55,648 nucleotides of DNA, taken from positions 1 to 55,648 of the forward strand of contig WQXN01000005.1 of assembly GCA_009784815.1 (NCBI GenBank). The letters run 5' to 3'. Position numbers and translations under genes: made by a program. Shown piece after piece: positions 43,652 through 55,300 of the stretch. Origin of the DNA: Alphaproteobacteria bacterium. GTDB taxonomy: Bacteria > Pseudomonadota > Alphaproteobacteria > Rs-D84. How positions within the stretch are numbered: the stretch's first letter is position 1; each line of letters begins with the position of its first letter. Under the pieces are notes generated by a model. It saw only the letters and a program-made list of their open reading frames with translations. It ran no database searches and was not told the DNA's origin.

Positions 43652-45298
43652 ATGATACTAAAAAGACTTTACATTAAGAATATAGTTTTAATCGACGATT
43701 TGGATTTGGAATTTCATTCCGGGTTGAACGTGATGACGGGCGAAACCGGAAGCGGAAAATCCATACTTATGGACGCTCTTGCGCTGTCCCTGGGCGCGCG
43801 GTCGGACGTGGGTCTGCTTCGCGCCGGATGCAAAAACGGCGAGGCCGTGTCGGAATTCGAAGGCGATCTGCCGTCCGAAATAGCAACGATTTTGGAAGAA
43901 AACGGAATCGACGCGGAATCCGTTTTGACATTGCGGCGCAGGGTGGATCAAAGCGGAGTCAGCCGCGCATGGCTGAACGGCGTCCCGGTGAACATCGGCA
44001 CTTTGCGGTCGGTCGGCGACGCCCTGGTCGAAATTCACGGGCAATTCGAAAATCACTCGCTGATGGAATCGGGTACTCACATATTCGCTTTGGACAGGTT
44101 CGGAGGACTGGACGATTTGCGCGAAAAGGTCGGCGCGCTATTCGCTAAATTCGTCGCCGCCGCGGACCAGCTTGACGCATTCCGCAAGGCGGCGGCCCAA
44201 GCCGAAAAGGAACGCGAATTTTTAGAGCACTGCAGCGAAGAACTGACCGCGCTTAATCCCGTTCCGGGCGAAGAGGACGAGCTTGCGAACACCCGCGCGA
44301 AACTGATGGATTCGGAAAAGAACGCGACGACTCTGTCGGACGCTTTCGCCGTTCTGTCCGGCGGAGGAGTTTCAAAATCCGCCGACGAAATTCTGTTTTC
44401 GGCGGCGCATATTCTGGAACGCATCAAGGGCGATAACATCTATCAGCCGCAGATCGACCGGCTTTACGAAATCGGGTCCGAAATTTCCGAGCTTGTTGAA
44501 TTCGTAAAGCCCCAGCAGTTCGACGCCGCAGTGTTAGAGGCCGCCGAAGAGCGGTTGTTCGCGCTTAGAGCCGCCGCGCGAAAGCATCGCATCCAAGTCT
44601 CGGAACTACCCGAAAAACTGGCCGAGATAACCGACGCTTTGCAATCCTTAAGCGACGGCGAAGACAAATTGAAAGAGCTTGAGGCGGCCGCGAACGCAAG
44701 CGCCGACAAATTCGGCAAAGCAGCGATCGAGCTTTCAGCAAAACGCAAAGCGTCCGCAAGCGAAATGTGCGCGGCCATAACGGCCGAGCTTCCCGACCTT
44801 AAACTTGGGCAGGCTGAAATAACCATGACCATAGACGAGGCCGAGCCTTCGTCCAATGGAATAGATTCAGCGGTATTCATGATCAAGACCAATCCGGGAA
44901 CTCCGGCCGCGCCGTTACATAAAATCGCAAGCGGTGGAGAGCTGGCGCGGCTTATGCTTGCCATGCGCGTCGCGCTGGACAAGGGCCAGTTAAACAAGAT
45001 ATTCGTATTCGACGAAGTGGACACCGGAATTTCAGGCGCGACCGCGGCCGCAGTAGGCGAACGGTTGGCAAAGCTGTCCAAGCTTAATCAGACGATCGTC
45101 ATAACCCATTCCGCCCAGGTCGCGGGATTCGGCGATCACCACTACCTTATAACCAAGGCGTCAGAATCAGGCCAGACGCGCACCTACGTATCCGAAATCA
45201 AGGGCAAAACCCGCGAGTCCGAGGTCGCGCGCATATTGTCCGGAGAAAAGATCACTTCGGAATCGCTTGACGCCGCAAAACAACTTATCAAAAAATAA
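43652..45298 (+). CDS. recN: DNA repair ATPase RecN
   Basis: SMC-like protein of double-strand break repair. 548 residues. The N-terminal half shows Walker A GETGSGKS (30-37), a central coiled coil (about 155-365) follows, and the C-terminal half has the signature KIASGGELARLMLA, Walker B KIFVFDEVDTGISG and the H-loop ITHSAQVA. ATG 43652 is chosen because the product starts MILKRLYIKNIVLID, the canonical RecN beginning. Confidence 0.96.
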   Translation: MILKRLYIKNIVLIDDLDLEFHSGLNVMTGETGSGKSILMDALALSLGARSDVGLLRAGCKNGEAVSEFEGDLPSEIATILEENGIDAESVLTLRRRVDQSGVSRAWLNGVPVNIGTLRSVGDALVEIHGQFENHSLMESGTHIFALDRFGGLDDLREKVGALFAKFVAAADQLDAFRKAAAQAEKEREFLEHCSEELTALNPVPGEEDELANTRAKLMDSEKNATTLSDAFAVLSGGGVSKSADEILFSAAHILERIKGDNIYQPQIDRLYEIGSEISELVEFVKPQQFDAAVLEAAEERLFALRAAARKHRIQVSELPEKLAEITDALQSLSDGEDKLKELEAAANASADKFGKAAIELSAKRKASASEMCAAITAELPDLKLGQAEITMTIDEAEPSSNGIDSAVFMIKTNPGTPAAPLHKIASGGELARLMLAMRVALDKGQLNKIFVFDEVDTGISGATAAAVGERLAKLSKLNQTIVITHSAQVAGFGDHHYLITKASESGQTRTYVSEIKGKTRESEVARILSGEKITSESLDAAKQLIKK

Positions 45299-45325
45299 AA
45301 GCTTTTCCAAAATATATTTTTGTGC

Positions 45326-45331
45326 TATAAT
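45326..45331 (+). promoter_or_regulatory. -10 box TATAAT upstream of the G9-tract gene
   Basis: TATAAT with extended TGTGC before it; a normal leader of about 28 bases holds AAGGAG six bases before ATG 45366. The -35 is weak. Confidence 0.55.
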
Positions 45332-45365
45332 GTAGGCAGTTAAACCTATAAATAAGGAGATTATC

Positions 45366-46270
45366 ATGGCACTTGAAAAAACGAACGGGGGGGGGTAGAA
45401 CAAAGCCTAGATAAACCCCTTGAAGTAACAATACTTGGAAAACCCGACACAATAATCCAATTCGCTTCAACTGAAGACTTTATAAAAGAGTGGCAGAAAG
45501 GCAAAATGGGCACGCCCGTTCTTACTGGCGTAAAAATCAGCGGCGACGAGGCCAGGGTGGGTTTCAATGTGGAAAATTCTCCAAGCCTAAGCATCGTGCT
45601 TAACGACTGTATACTTGAAGATGTTGAATTCTATACCAACATTTCGATTCAGGCAAACAACTGCTCTATAAAAAGGATATATGTCGAAGGATCAAAGCTA
45701 GCTCTTTCCGGTGAAAACTTAAATGTCACAAGGCTGAACATTAATGAAGGCTCGTTAAAGCTTGACCTTAAAAACAGCAATATCATAGGCACCGTGCAGC
45801 TTTACAAAGTCCATGTATCGGGAAGTATGAAGGGCGGCAAGTTCGAATTTAAAAACGGCGACCGCACATATCTTGGACAGCGCAACGCGCTTATAATGGA
45901 AGACGTGGATTTCGGCAAAAAAGATTATGATCCCGATTACTTCACCCATGAAAACATGACGCTTGTGAGTCCCAAGATGAATCCGTCTGTTCTTGCCAAA
46001 GTGAAAAATATCAGGCCGGAATCGGTCAAGGACAGCGCGATGAGTCAAAAGGACAAGGACGCCGCGTATTCCAAGGCTGCCGACAGAGTTAAGGCAGAGC
46101 TTCTGGATACAGGAAAGAAGTTCTTCACAAATACCGGAAAGCCCGCGGCGGAAGCCGAACGGCTTGCCGGCGAAATTTACGACAAGCTTGCCAAAAAAGG
46201 AAGCGTCGATATGGAGAACTATTCGACCGCGCTGTTGGAACGGCTTATGGGCAAAGAGTTTGGATTATAA
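45366..46270 (+). CDS. Beta-helix-like protein, out of frame at a G9 tract (phase-variable, OFF as read)
   Basis: ATG 45366 follows a strong AAGGAG site, so it is the real start. It encodes MALEKTNGGG and then hits TAG immediately after nine G (45387-45395). The main frame, from 45395 to the stop at 46270, has no good start of its own until ATG 45506. One extra G gives one 301-residue protein (MALEKTNGGGVEQSLDKPLE and onward). Residues about 65-165 alternate short strands (for example LSIVLNDCILEDVEF, NNCSIKRIYVEG, NLNVTRLNINEG) as in pentapeptide-like beta-helices. The C-terminal 100 residues are helical. No signal peptide. A terminator follows. Confidence 0.85.
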
Positions 46271-46280
46271 ATTCTTGCTC

Positions 46281-46305
46281 AAACTCCCCACTTGGGGAGT
46301 TTTTT
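46281..46305 (+). terminator. Rho-independent terminator
   Basis: AAACTCCCC and GGGGAGTTT form a 9-bp stem around loop ACTT, followed by a T-rich run. It isolates the G9-tract gene from the giant gene. Confidence 0.9.
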
Positions 46306-46327
46306 CTTATATTTAAATAAAAATCAT

Positions 46328-46357
46328 TTGACCCAGTATCATTAATATTGCTAGACT
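46328..46357 (+). promoter_or_regulatory. Promoter of the giant gene
   Basis: -35 TTGACC (46328-46333), 18-base spacer, -10 TAGACT (46352-46357). The leader of about 30 bases carries two purine-rich sites, GGAGG and AAGGAG, before ATG 46394. Confidence 0.5.
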
Positions 46358-46393
46358 CGACCAAATATGTTCCTAACTGGGAGGAAAAGGAGT

Positions 46394-49300
46394 ATGAGAA
46401 AGCTCATACTTTTGATGTTTTTTGGGTTAATCGCGCCGCTTGTATCAATCGCCGCGACGGGTTTCGACGCACTTATACCGTCAAACTCGCTTAGATTCAA
46501 GACGGACGCCGGCGCGTATTGGTACATTCAATCCTGCTCGGTCGAAGACAATATGTTCTGGAACGGAAGAATATGCCAAAGCTGCGCTTGGAACGAAGAA
46601 CTTGACTTTAACTACAACAACCCGTCGGACCTTCACTTCAACGCCCTTACCAATCCTTGCAGATGCGCGGGCGGCAGAAGTTTTGTGCGCAACAACGCCA
46701 CGGGCGAGTGCATATGCGACGAGGTGAACGGCTTCGTGTTTCTACCGGGTCCCAACGTCTGCATTCAAGGATGCCAGCCGGGAAGATTTTTCGACAGCGG
46801 AAATTTAGCCAATCCTTGCACCTTGTGCCCGGTCAGAACTTATCAGCCCGAAGCGGCGTTCCTTGGAGCAAGTTGCAACAACTGCCCTTCGAACACGGAC
46901 AACGGTCAGGGACTTCCCTGGACCGTCGAAAGCGCGACTTCGACTTCCGACACGCCCGCCACCGGGGCGGCCGCGCGCGCGCAGTGCAGGAAAAGAGTGG
47001 CGTTTGAAGTCACCGCCACAATAGGCGGATCGACGCGCGTGATAGGCCGCGGATACAGAACTTGCAATCACAACGGTTCCTCCACAAATACGGACGGGGC
47101 GTATAACCAGAACTGCACCTATTCCGTAACTTCATGCGGAGCGGGCCGCAGCGTATGGAGCAGCTTTGTAACCGCGACGACACCTTACGTGCTTCGCGTG
47201 ACTCCGCGCACTTTGGGATCGGCCACGCGCGTTGACGCAACGCTTAACACGGCCAGATATTTGGAAGCCGTCAACGCCGCTTGCGAGCCATGCGCGGCGG
47301 GACGCGTCCAGGCGAACGACAGTCACACGGTATCTCCGTGCCCGGCCTGTTTGGAAGGACAGTTCCAATCCGCCACCGGACAAACGACGTGCGACCAATG
47401 CCGCGGAGGGTTTGGACCATCGGACACCGGATTCGCTAATTCAAGCATAAATACTGCCACCACTTCAGGAGCGTTCTCGTCAAGCACGGGCGCCACAAGC
47501 TGCAGTTCCTGTCCGTCTAATGCAAACAACGCAGGATCGTGGTTTCCATGGACAATCACGACTGCTGCGCCGACCTCCAACAACGCAACGGCCGGGGCGA
47601 ACGCGGCGACTTTATGCAGAAAGAGGGTCGCGCACACGTTCACTTTGACCAACGGCACCCAGATAGGCACGGGTTTCAGGATTTGCAACGCAACCGGCAC
47701 TACGAACAATGACACGGTATACACGACCAACTGCACATACACAGTCGAGTCCTGTATGCTTGGAGTAAATTACGAGCGGATACCAACAGTAGGATTCCCA
47801 TATAATCATCCTACAGCGGGTGCGCATACCGCCAATTCGACATTGCAGCAGACAGCCGTGCTTGCCGCTTGCAGGCCTTGTTCGGACAGGGGCGCCAATT
47901 GGTTCAGTTCAAGCACTCAGGAAACCTGCACCGAGTGCGTCGAAAACGAATTCAGATATTGGAACGGAAGCCAGTGTATAACCTGTCCTTCCGGAGAATT
48001 AGTGAACGCGTCAAGATCAGGCTGCGTCGCATGCCCAGCGGTCGGAACGCCCGAACCGTCACGTCCGTTCTTTTTCTGGAACACAAGAACCAACAGCTGT
48101 CTGCCTTGCCAGTCCGCCGCCAACAACCGCCTGCTGAACAATATCAACGGAGTGCGCGTCGGCGCGACGTCGTGCTCGTGTCTTGACGGGTTCGCGTTAA
48201 GTGAAGTGACCATACCGCCAACCGCCACGGTTTTAACCGGCACTGCCGCACCCGCGAACGCCCTTGGCAGCGTGGGCAACTGGTTCATAAATACAACGAA
48301 CTGGGCGATCTTTGAAAAAACCGGAGCCGCCGTATGGACTTCGCGCGGACAGACGACCTGCGAAATGTCGGCGTTGACTTGTCCGTCCGCTTCATTCGCC
48401 GTGGGCGACGGATTCAGCGAAGGCATGCCTATCACGGCCTGTATGACCTGTATCGCCACGGGTACTCCGACTTGCATGCCCGGCACGGGGGCGGGGCAGT
48501 GTCCGGCCTGCGCCGTGTGTCCTATGGTCAACACTCCGACCGGGAACTTCACGCCTATCGCCATGGGCACTCCCACCTCGACTCAGGCGCTTGCGAACGT
48601 AACGATAGGCTGGCCTTCGACCATAACGGTCAGCATCGGTGCGGCAACCACCGCGGGAATAGGGGCTACGGCAGTCAGCGAGTGCAGAAAACAAGTTCCG
48701 TTTGAAACCAGCCTTGGCGGAAATTTTGCACATAACGCGAATATGCCCACGGCCACTTCAACTCCGGACTCTCTTTGCTTTGGAGTCATGACCTGTTCGG
48801 CGGCTGGTACCACCAACAACTTGCAGTCTTACAGAAACTCGTGTTCGAACTTCACGTATTTGGGGCGCAAACCGGGCGCAAGACTTACCAACACGGCCGG
48901 CACTATAAGGTGCGAAGTTTGTCCGCACGGATCTTATTCCACAAATTGGGTCTTGGCAAGCACATGGGCAGGAGGTCATTTGCCCATATCCACCGATCTT
49001 AACAATCCGTTTTCATGCACCAACTGCGTAATAGGAACTTCGCAATCAAACTCGGACGGTATGTTGCGTGATAGCATAAACACTTGCTTTTCATGCCGCG
49101 GAGGATTCAATTCGACCGGCAGTACACCACCGACTTCGGCTACAACAAGCGGAACCTTCGGCGGAGCTGAAGGTAGATCCGACAACACCGCCGGAGTTTG
49201 CACATCATGTCCAATCAATACTCAGGCCACTCAAATAACCGGAGTTCCTACAACAGGTTTCCCTTACACCGTCAGCGCAGTTAACGCAACTACCGGCGCG

Positions 49301-52300
49301 GAAACCTTCTTCCCTCAGAACCCAACAGCCGGATCCGTCGGAGCCAGCGCGTCATGGCAATGCCGCAAACGCATACCGTTTGAAGTTCGCGCGGCAGTCC
49401 CGGACGGCACGTTCAATACAGGAGCAAGCGGCAATGGAATGGGCAATACAACACTTCGCTCGATCGGCCGTGGATATAGAACCTGCAGCTATAATACCGG
49501 AACGGACGAGTTCGGCTATGGAAGCGATTGCTTTATAGTAGTCACAGCATGCGGATCAGGCCGCCGCGCAGTGGCAGGACGTCTTGGTGTAATTTCTACC
49601 GCAAGCGGAACTGTAAACACAAATATTATAGACGCCACACAAGCCGCCAATGCTCATCAAGCCGCCGTAAACTGGGCTTGTGAACCTTGCCCGGGTGGAG
49701 CGGGAACAAGCGCACAAGTTCAAAACAGCGAAAACCACACATCGACTTTATGCACGGCCTGCACGGCGGCGCAGTTCGCGGCGGCCGGAGCTTCCGCATG
49801 CACAGTCTGCCCCGGATCCGGCTGGCGCTGGACTGGCCCGACGCCGATAGGAAGCCTTCAATCGCCCACGGTCGCAGGATGCTACGAGCCGTTATCATTC
49901 TGTAATTCTTGCCCCTCGGGTCAATCCATGGGCGCTAACTGCGCCGGCTGCAACCAAGTTAACTGCGTAGCTGGTCAGTGCCTTGACAACATCACCTGCC
50001 GCGGTTGCGCCGTCAACACTTTCCGCACGGAAGCCAGCCATTCGCTGACCTGCCCAAGCGCTACAAATTTCGCTTGCAACAACTGTCCGGCGTTTACCGA
50101 TAATCCGGCTCTTGCCGTTACGACTTCGACGTTCACCGGATTCACGACAAGCAACTGGGGAACCGCGTGGCGCACGCCGAACACGTTCCAGGTTTCCTTT
50201 GCCAACAACACCATAGCTAATGATATAGGGCTTACAACATCGACCGGAGCATCAGGTTGTAGAAAGAACGTTCCATGGCAGACGGTTCCGACGAACACCG
50301 CGGGAAGCACCGGCGGCTGCGTCGGATCCCAGATTTGCAGCTATTCCGGGACCGGAACCGCTTGGACTAATTATAACGCCAACTGCGGAAACCAGGTCAT
50401 ATTGGCGGTAGGCCCCGGGTTTAGGGCGACCTCCACCACGGCCTGCGCGGCTTGTGCGGCGGGAACCATGTCGGAAAACACTTGGAACACGACCGTGCCT
50501 TCATCAGCGGCCCGGTGTCATGACTGCGCGCTTGGAACATATCAGACCACGACCGGGGCGACAAGCTGCCTTAACTGTCCGGCCATAACCATAGCGACGG
50601 AATCAATCAGCACCGGCACAGGCGGAAATCCTGCCAGCATTAGCGTCGCACTTAACAACGCGTCATCGGTATCTCCGTTCAACGCGCTTTCCACATGCCG
50701 CAAGGAAAGGGCGCACCTTGAAACCGCAACCGGCTGTTACGGCGCAAGGCTTTGCCTTGGTGCGACGGCCACGACCAACGCATTGGCTTCATATCCTTCG
50801 GCGAACTGCACCGGCGCGATCCGCTGGCAGGGAGCCGGACACGGACGTAGATTCGTACCGGCGCAATCAGGCGGCACGGCGGCTCAGGCGTGCGTGGCGT
50901 GCGCTGCCGGAACATTCTCGGGCAGCTGGTCTACTTCCGACGCTTGCGAATCCTGCCAGTCCGGAGTAATCGGGGGAGGGACTTCCACAACCTCGGGAAC
51001 ATTCAGCGCGGCGCAGGCGACTTCCTGCACTGCCTGCCCGTCGAACAACAATAACAGCAACGCCGTATGCCCCGTCTTTGGAGCCACCACCCAGCCGTGC
51101 GGATTCCCATGGACCGTTGCGAACACCACCACTTACGCGCTGGCCATTCCCGAAGCTTGCGTGTCCAGCTGCATGGGATCCTGCATCGGCAGCTGCATGC
51201 CTCCGTGCATAGGCGGCAATCCGGCAAACAGCGGTCCTTGCAATGATTCATGCTCGGCGACCTGCACTCCGCGGTGCAACGCGCAATGCACTTCGATCAC
51301 GGGACAGGACGCCATAGTCGGAGCCAGCTCGCATCTTAGGTGCAGAAAGAACGTGCCGTTCACAGGAACGAACGGAAACGGATACAGGACTTGCACGGCC
51401 AACGCCGCGACCGGCACCGACACCGTATATGTAAGCAACTGTTTCTACACAGTGACATCATGCGTGGCCGGAATGATAGCAAGCAATCCGCTTCCGCTGA
51501 TTTCAAGCGCATCCGGCACCACTAACGTCACCAACTCGACCACCATACAGAACAACGCCGTCAATTCAATATGCGTCGGCTGCGAATCCGGATCCTTCAG
51601 CGCGGGCAACGACGCCTCGACCACATGCACCTTGTGTCCGTCCTATTCGTCGTCGTCCATAACTATAAGCAACACCGATTTGGGGGGCGCAACAACAAAC
51701 GAAACGTTCGGCAATTTCGGACTGCCTTGGACGACTTCCGGCACAGGATTCACCGCCGCGCAGGCGATCACGATCGGCGATGCGCCGGCCGGCGGCGCGA
51801 CCTCGCACACCAGGTGCCGCAAGCGCATTCCTTTCGAAGTCCGCGCCCAAGTTCCAAGCGGCGGATTTAATACGGCGGCAAGTCCGCTTGGCAACGGCCT
51901 TGCCCAAACTACGAGTCGCACGATCGGACGCGGATACAGAACTTGCAGCGCAAGCGCGGCAACCGGATCGGACGACATATACACCGCCAACTGCATATAC
52001 ACCGTGACTTCGTGCGGTGCGGGCCGCCGCGTCAGATCGGGATTCCTGACCGCGACTTCACCCTACGTTCTAAGGCAGTCGACCTCAACCGTTTCGGCCA
52101 CCAATTTGGCCGCGGCCATACGCATGGATGCCACCGCAACCGCTACGCAGATGACGGACAGATTCTTGGAAGCCGTTAATCTTGCGTGCGAACCGTGTCC
52201 GGGCGGAACCGGCACCGCGGCTCAGGCCGGAACGCTTAACGACACCACTTCGACAAGCTGCAATACAACTTGCGCGGCCACCGCATTCGCCTCGAACGGA

Positions 52301-55300
52301 GCGTCATGGTGCACGACATGCCCAAGCGGCGCATGGAGATGGACCGGCGCTACACCGATAACCACGCAAAACGGAGTCACGGGGTGCACTACGGCGAACT
52401 CGTTCTGCAACACCTGCCCGGCGGGAGAGATGTTAAGCGCAGACTGCGCCGGATGCCGACAGATAATGTGCCCGGCGGGACAGGTAGTAAGCGGAACAAG
52501 CTGCGTAGCCTGCACGGGAAGCAACTTTATGGCGGCCGGAACGCTTAACGGAGTAACCGCAACCGGCGCGGCCTGCAACAGCCTGTGCCACGCGAACACC
52601 ACCTGCACGGCTTGCCCTGCGTTCACCGATAATCCGGCGCTTAACGTCCTGACGGCCACTCATACCGGATTCACAACCACCAACTGGGGGAATGATTGGA
52701 CCACTTCGTCGACCAAAACATTTGCAGTGTCGCAGCAAGCAAATTCAAGCTTTACGGCGAGCACGGGATGCAGAAAGCGCGTGCCTTATCAAACGGTTCC
52801 GACAAGCACCGCGGGCAACGCCGGCGGCTGCGTGGGCGAGCAGATATGCAATTACTCGGGAACGGGAACCGCTTGGTCCAATTACAGCAACAGCTGCGCC
52901 AACCGCGTGATCTTGGCTACGGCTCCCGGATTTAGGGCAACTAATGCGACAACTTGCGAAGCTTGTCCGGCCGGAACCGCTTCGCCCAACACTTGGGTGT
53001 CTACAATACCTTCGGCAAGCGGACGCTGCACCGCGTGCGGGGACGGTTTGTGGCAGAATCTTACGGGGGCCACATCGTGCCAGGATTGCCCTCAGCGCGC
53101 GACCACTTCCCAGACGTTGGCATCGGCCGGCAATACAAGCATAACCATCGCGGCCGCCACTTCGTCGGGATCGCGCAATGCGGTCACCACCTGCAGCAAG
53201 CAAGTCGGGCACGTCGATACTAACTGCTATGGCAGGCGGGCATGCTCGGCCGCGTCAACCGCCACTTCGGCAAGCGGATTAGACGTCTACAACGTAAGCT
53301 GCGGAGCGGCGACATGGCTTGGATCGGGCCCCGGGCGCAGATTCATATCGGCTCAATCCGGAAGCACGGCGGCGAACGCCTGCCCGCAATGCTTGGCGGG
53401 AACATTTAAAAATTCTTGGTCAAGCGCGGATTGCGAAGCCTGCGCAATTGGAACCTCGCAGCCCGCCGCCGGACAGACAAGCTGCGTTGGATGCGGCGAC
53501 GGATTCTGGCAAAACCAAACTGGACAAGCCAATTGTCAGGAATGCCCGGTCCGGACCACTAATTCCGAAAACTTTACTTCCGGAGGTAATAACGTTAGCG
53601 TATCTCTTAACAACGCGACTTCCGTATCGCCGCGCAATGCGGTCGGCAACTGCCGCAAAGAGCGCGCGCATTCGACGACTACATGCTATGGCGCAAGGAC
53701 TTGCGCCGCAACCTCTGCGACCAACGCACTGGCTTCTTATACAGACTGCACCGGCGGGGCGATCCGCTGGCAGGGAGCGGCACCGGGACATAGGTTTGTT
53801 CCCGGCTCGGCCAACGGCACTGAAGGACAAGCTTGCATTGCTTGTACTGCGGGAAATTGGAAGCAAGGATTTAATGACGACACAGAATGCACCGCCTGCC
53901 AACCCGGACGAGTACAGCCAAACCCCGGACAGTCTAGTTGCGTGGAATGCGGGAACGGATTATGGCAGAACGCCTCGGGACAAACCGCTTGCAACGACTG
54001 TCCGGCGCGCACGACTACAAGTCAAACCTTGGCAACGGCCGGCAACGTAAGCATAACTTTAGCCAACGCGGATTCGGCATCGCCACGCAACGCAGTCACC
54101 ACCTGCAGCAAGCAGATCGGAACGGTGGACACCGGCGCGGGCTGTTATGGAAGACGCGTATGCTCGGCCGTATCTACGGCGAACGCCACCACCGCGTTAG
54201 CGACAGCATACACGCAAAGCTGCGGCACGATAACGTGGCTTGGGTCGGGTCCGGGTCGGAGATTCGTAAGCGGACAATCGACTGCGGCGGCTTCGTGCGT
54301 TTCTTGCGCCGGCGGAACTTTCTCGACCGGCTGGGGCACGGAAACGGCCTGCACCAACTGCACCGCCGGAACCGCAAGCAACGACACGGGCCGGACTTCG
54401 GCTTGCCCCAACTGCTCTTCGGGAACTTTCCAGGCCAGCGCGGGTCAAACCAGCTGTCCGGACTGCCCGGCGCGCACTACAAACTCGGATTCTGTAAGCA
54501 CCGGCGGAAGCCCGGCGACGGTCAGCGTATCGCTTAACAACGCGACTTCCGTATCTCCGTTCAACGCGGTCGGCAACTGCCGCAAGGAACGCGGACATAT
54601 AGACACGGCGGCAGGTTGTTACGGGGCGCGCGAATGCTCGGGCGCGACTACGACGACGAACGCGCTTGCCACATATCCTACCTGCACCGGCGCGATCCGC
54701 TGGCAGGGCGCAGGCCCCGGAAGACAGTTTGTTTCGGCGCAATCGGGCGGCACGGCGGCGCAGGCTTGCACTCAGTGCGCGGCCGGAAGATTTTCGGGCA
54801 CTTGGTCCACCGCAACAAGCTGCGACCAATGCGCCGCCGGTTCATTTAGCGCAGCCGGGGCGTCTAGCTGCTCGTCCTGCCGGGGAGGCGTAGCCGGAGG
54901 AGGCGCGGCGGGGACTTCGGGAACATATCATGCAAGCCAAGGACAATCCAGCTGTACGTCTTGCCCATCGAACAACCAGTCCACCCAAGTGACGGGCGTG
55001 CCGACTACAGGATTCCCTTACACGGTAAGCGCGGTCAACGCGTTGACCGGGGCAGAGACATTGTTCCCGGCCGCGGCAACCGCTGGCTCGGTCGGCGCGA
55101 CCGTCGTCGGACGCTGCCGCAAGCGCATACCTTTCACAGTCGCGCTTCCGAATCCGGCTTCCGCACAAACGCTGATCGTCGGACGCGGATACAGGGCCTG
55201 CAACGCCGCGGGCACCGCCGACAACGATTCGACTTATTCGGTAGACTGTCATTACTATGTGACTTCATGCGGAGCGGGAAGACGCGCAATAGTCGCGTTG

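Noticed and set aside
45506-46270. Beta-helix-like protein starting at ATG 45506 as a complete gene
   Set aside because: No ribosome binding site is present there, while ATG 45366 has a strong one, and the intervening in-frame codons look like normal protein.
53319-54050. 243-codon plus-strand frame, and long minus-strand frames such as 47917-48576 and 54197-54829
   Set aside because: All lie inside the giant gene in other frames or antisense. They have no ribosome binding site, and odd compositions rich in Arg/Ala, as expected from shadows of a GC-rich Thr/Ala/Cys coding frame.
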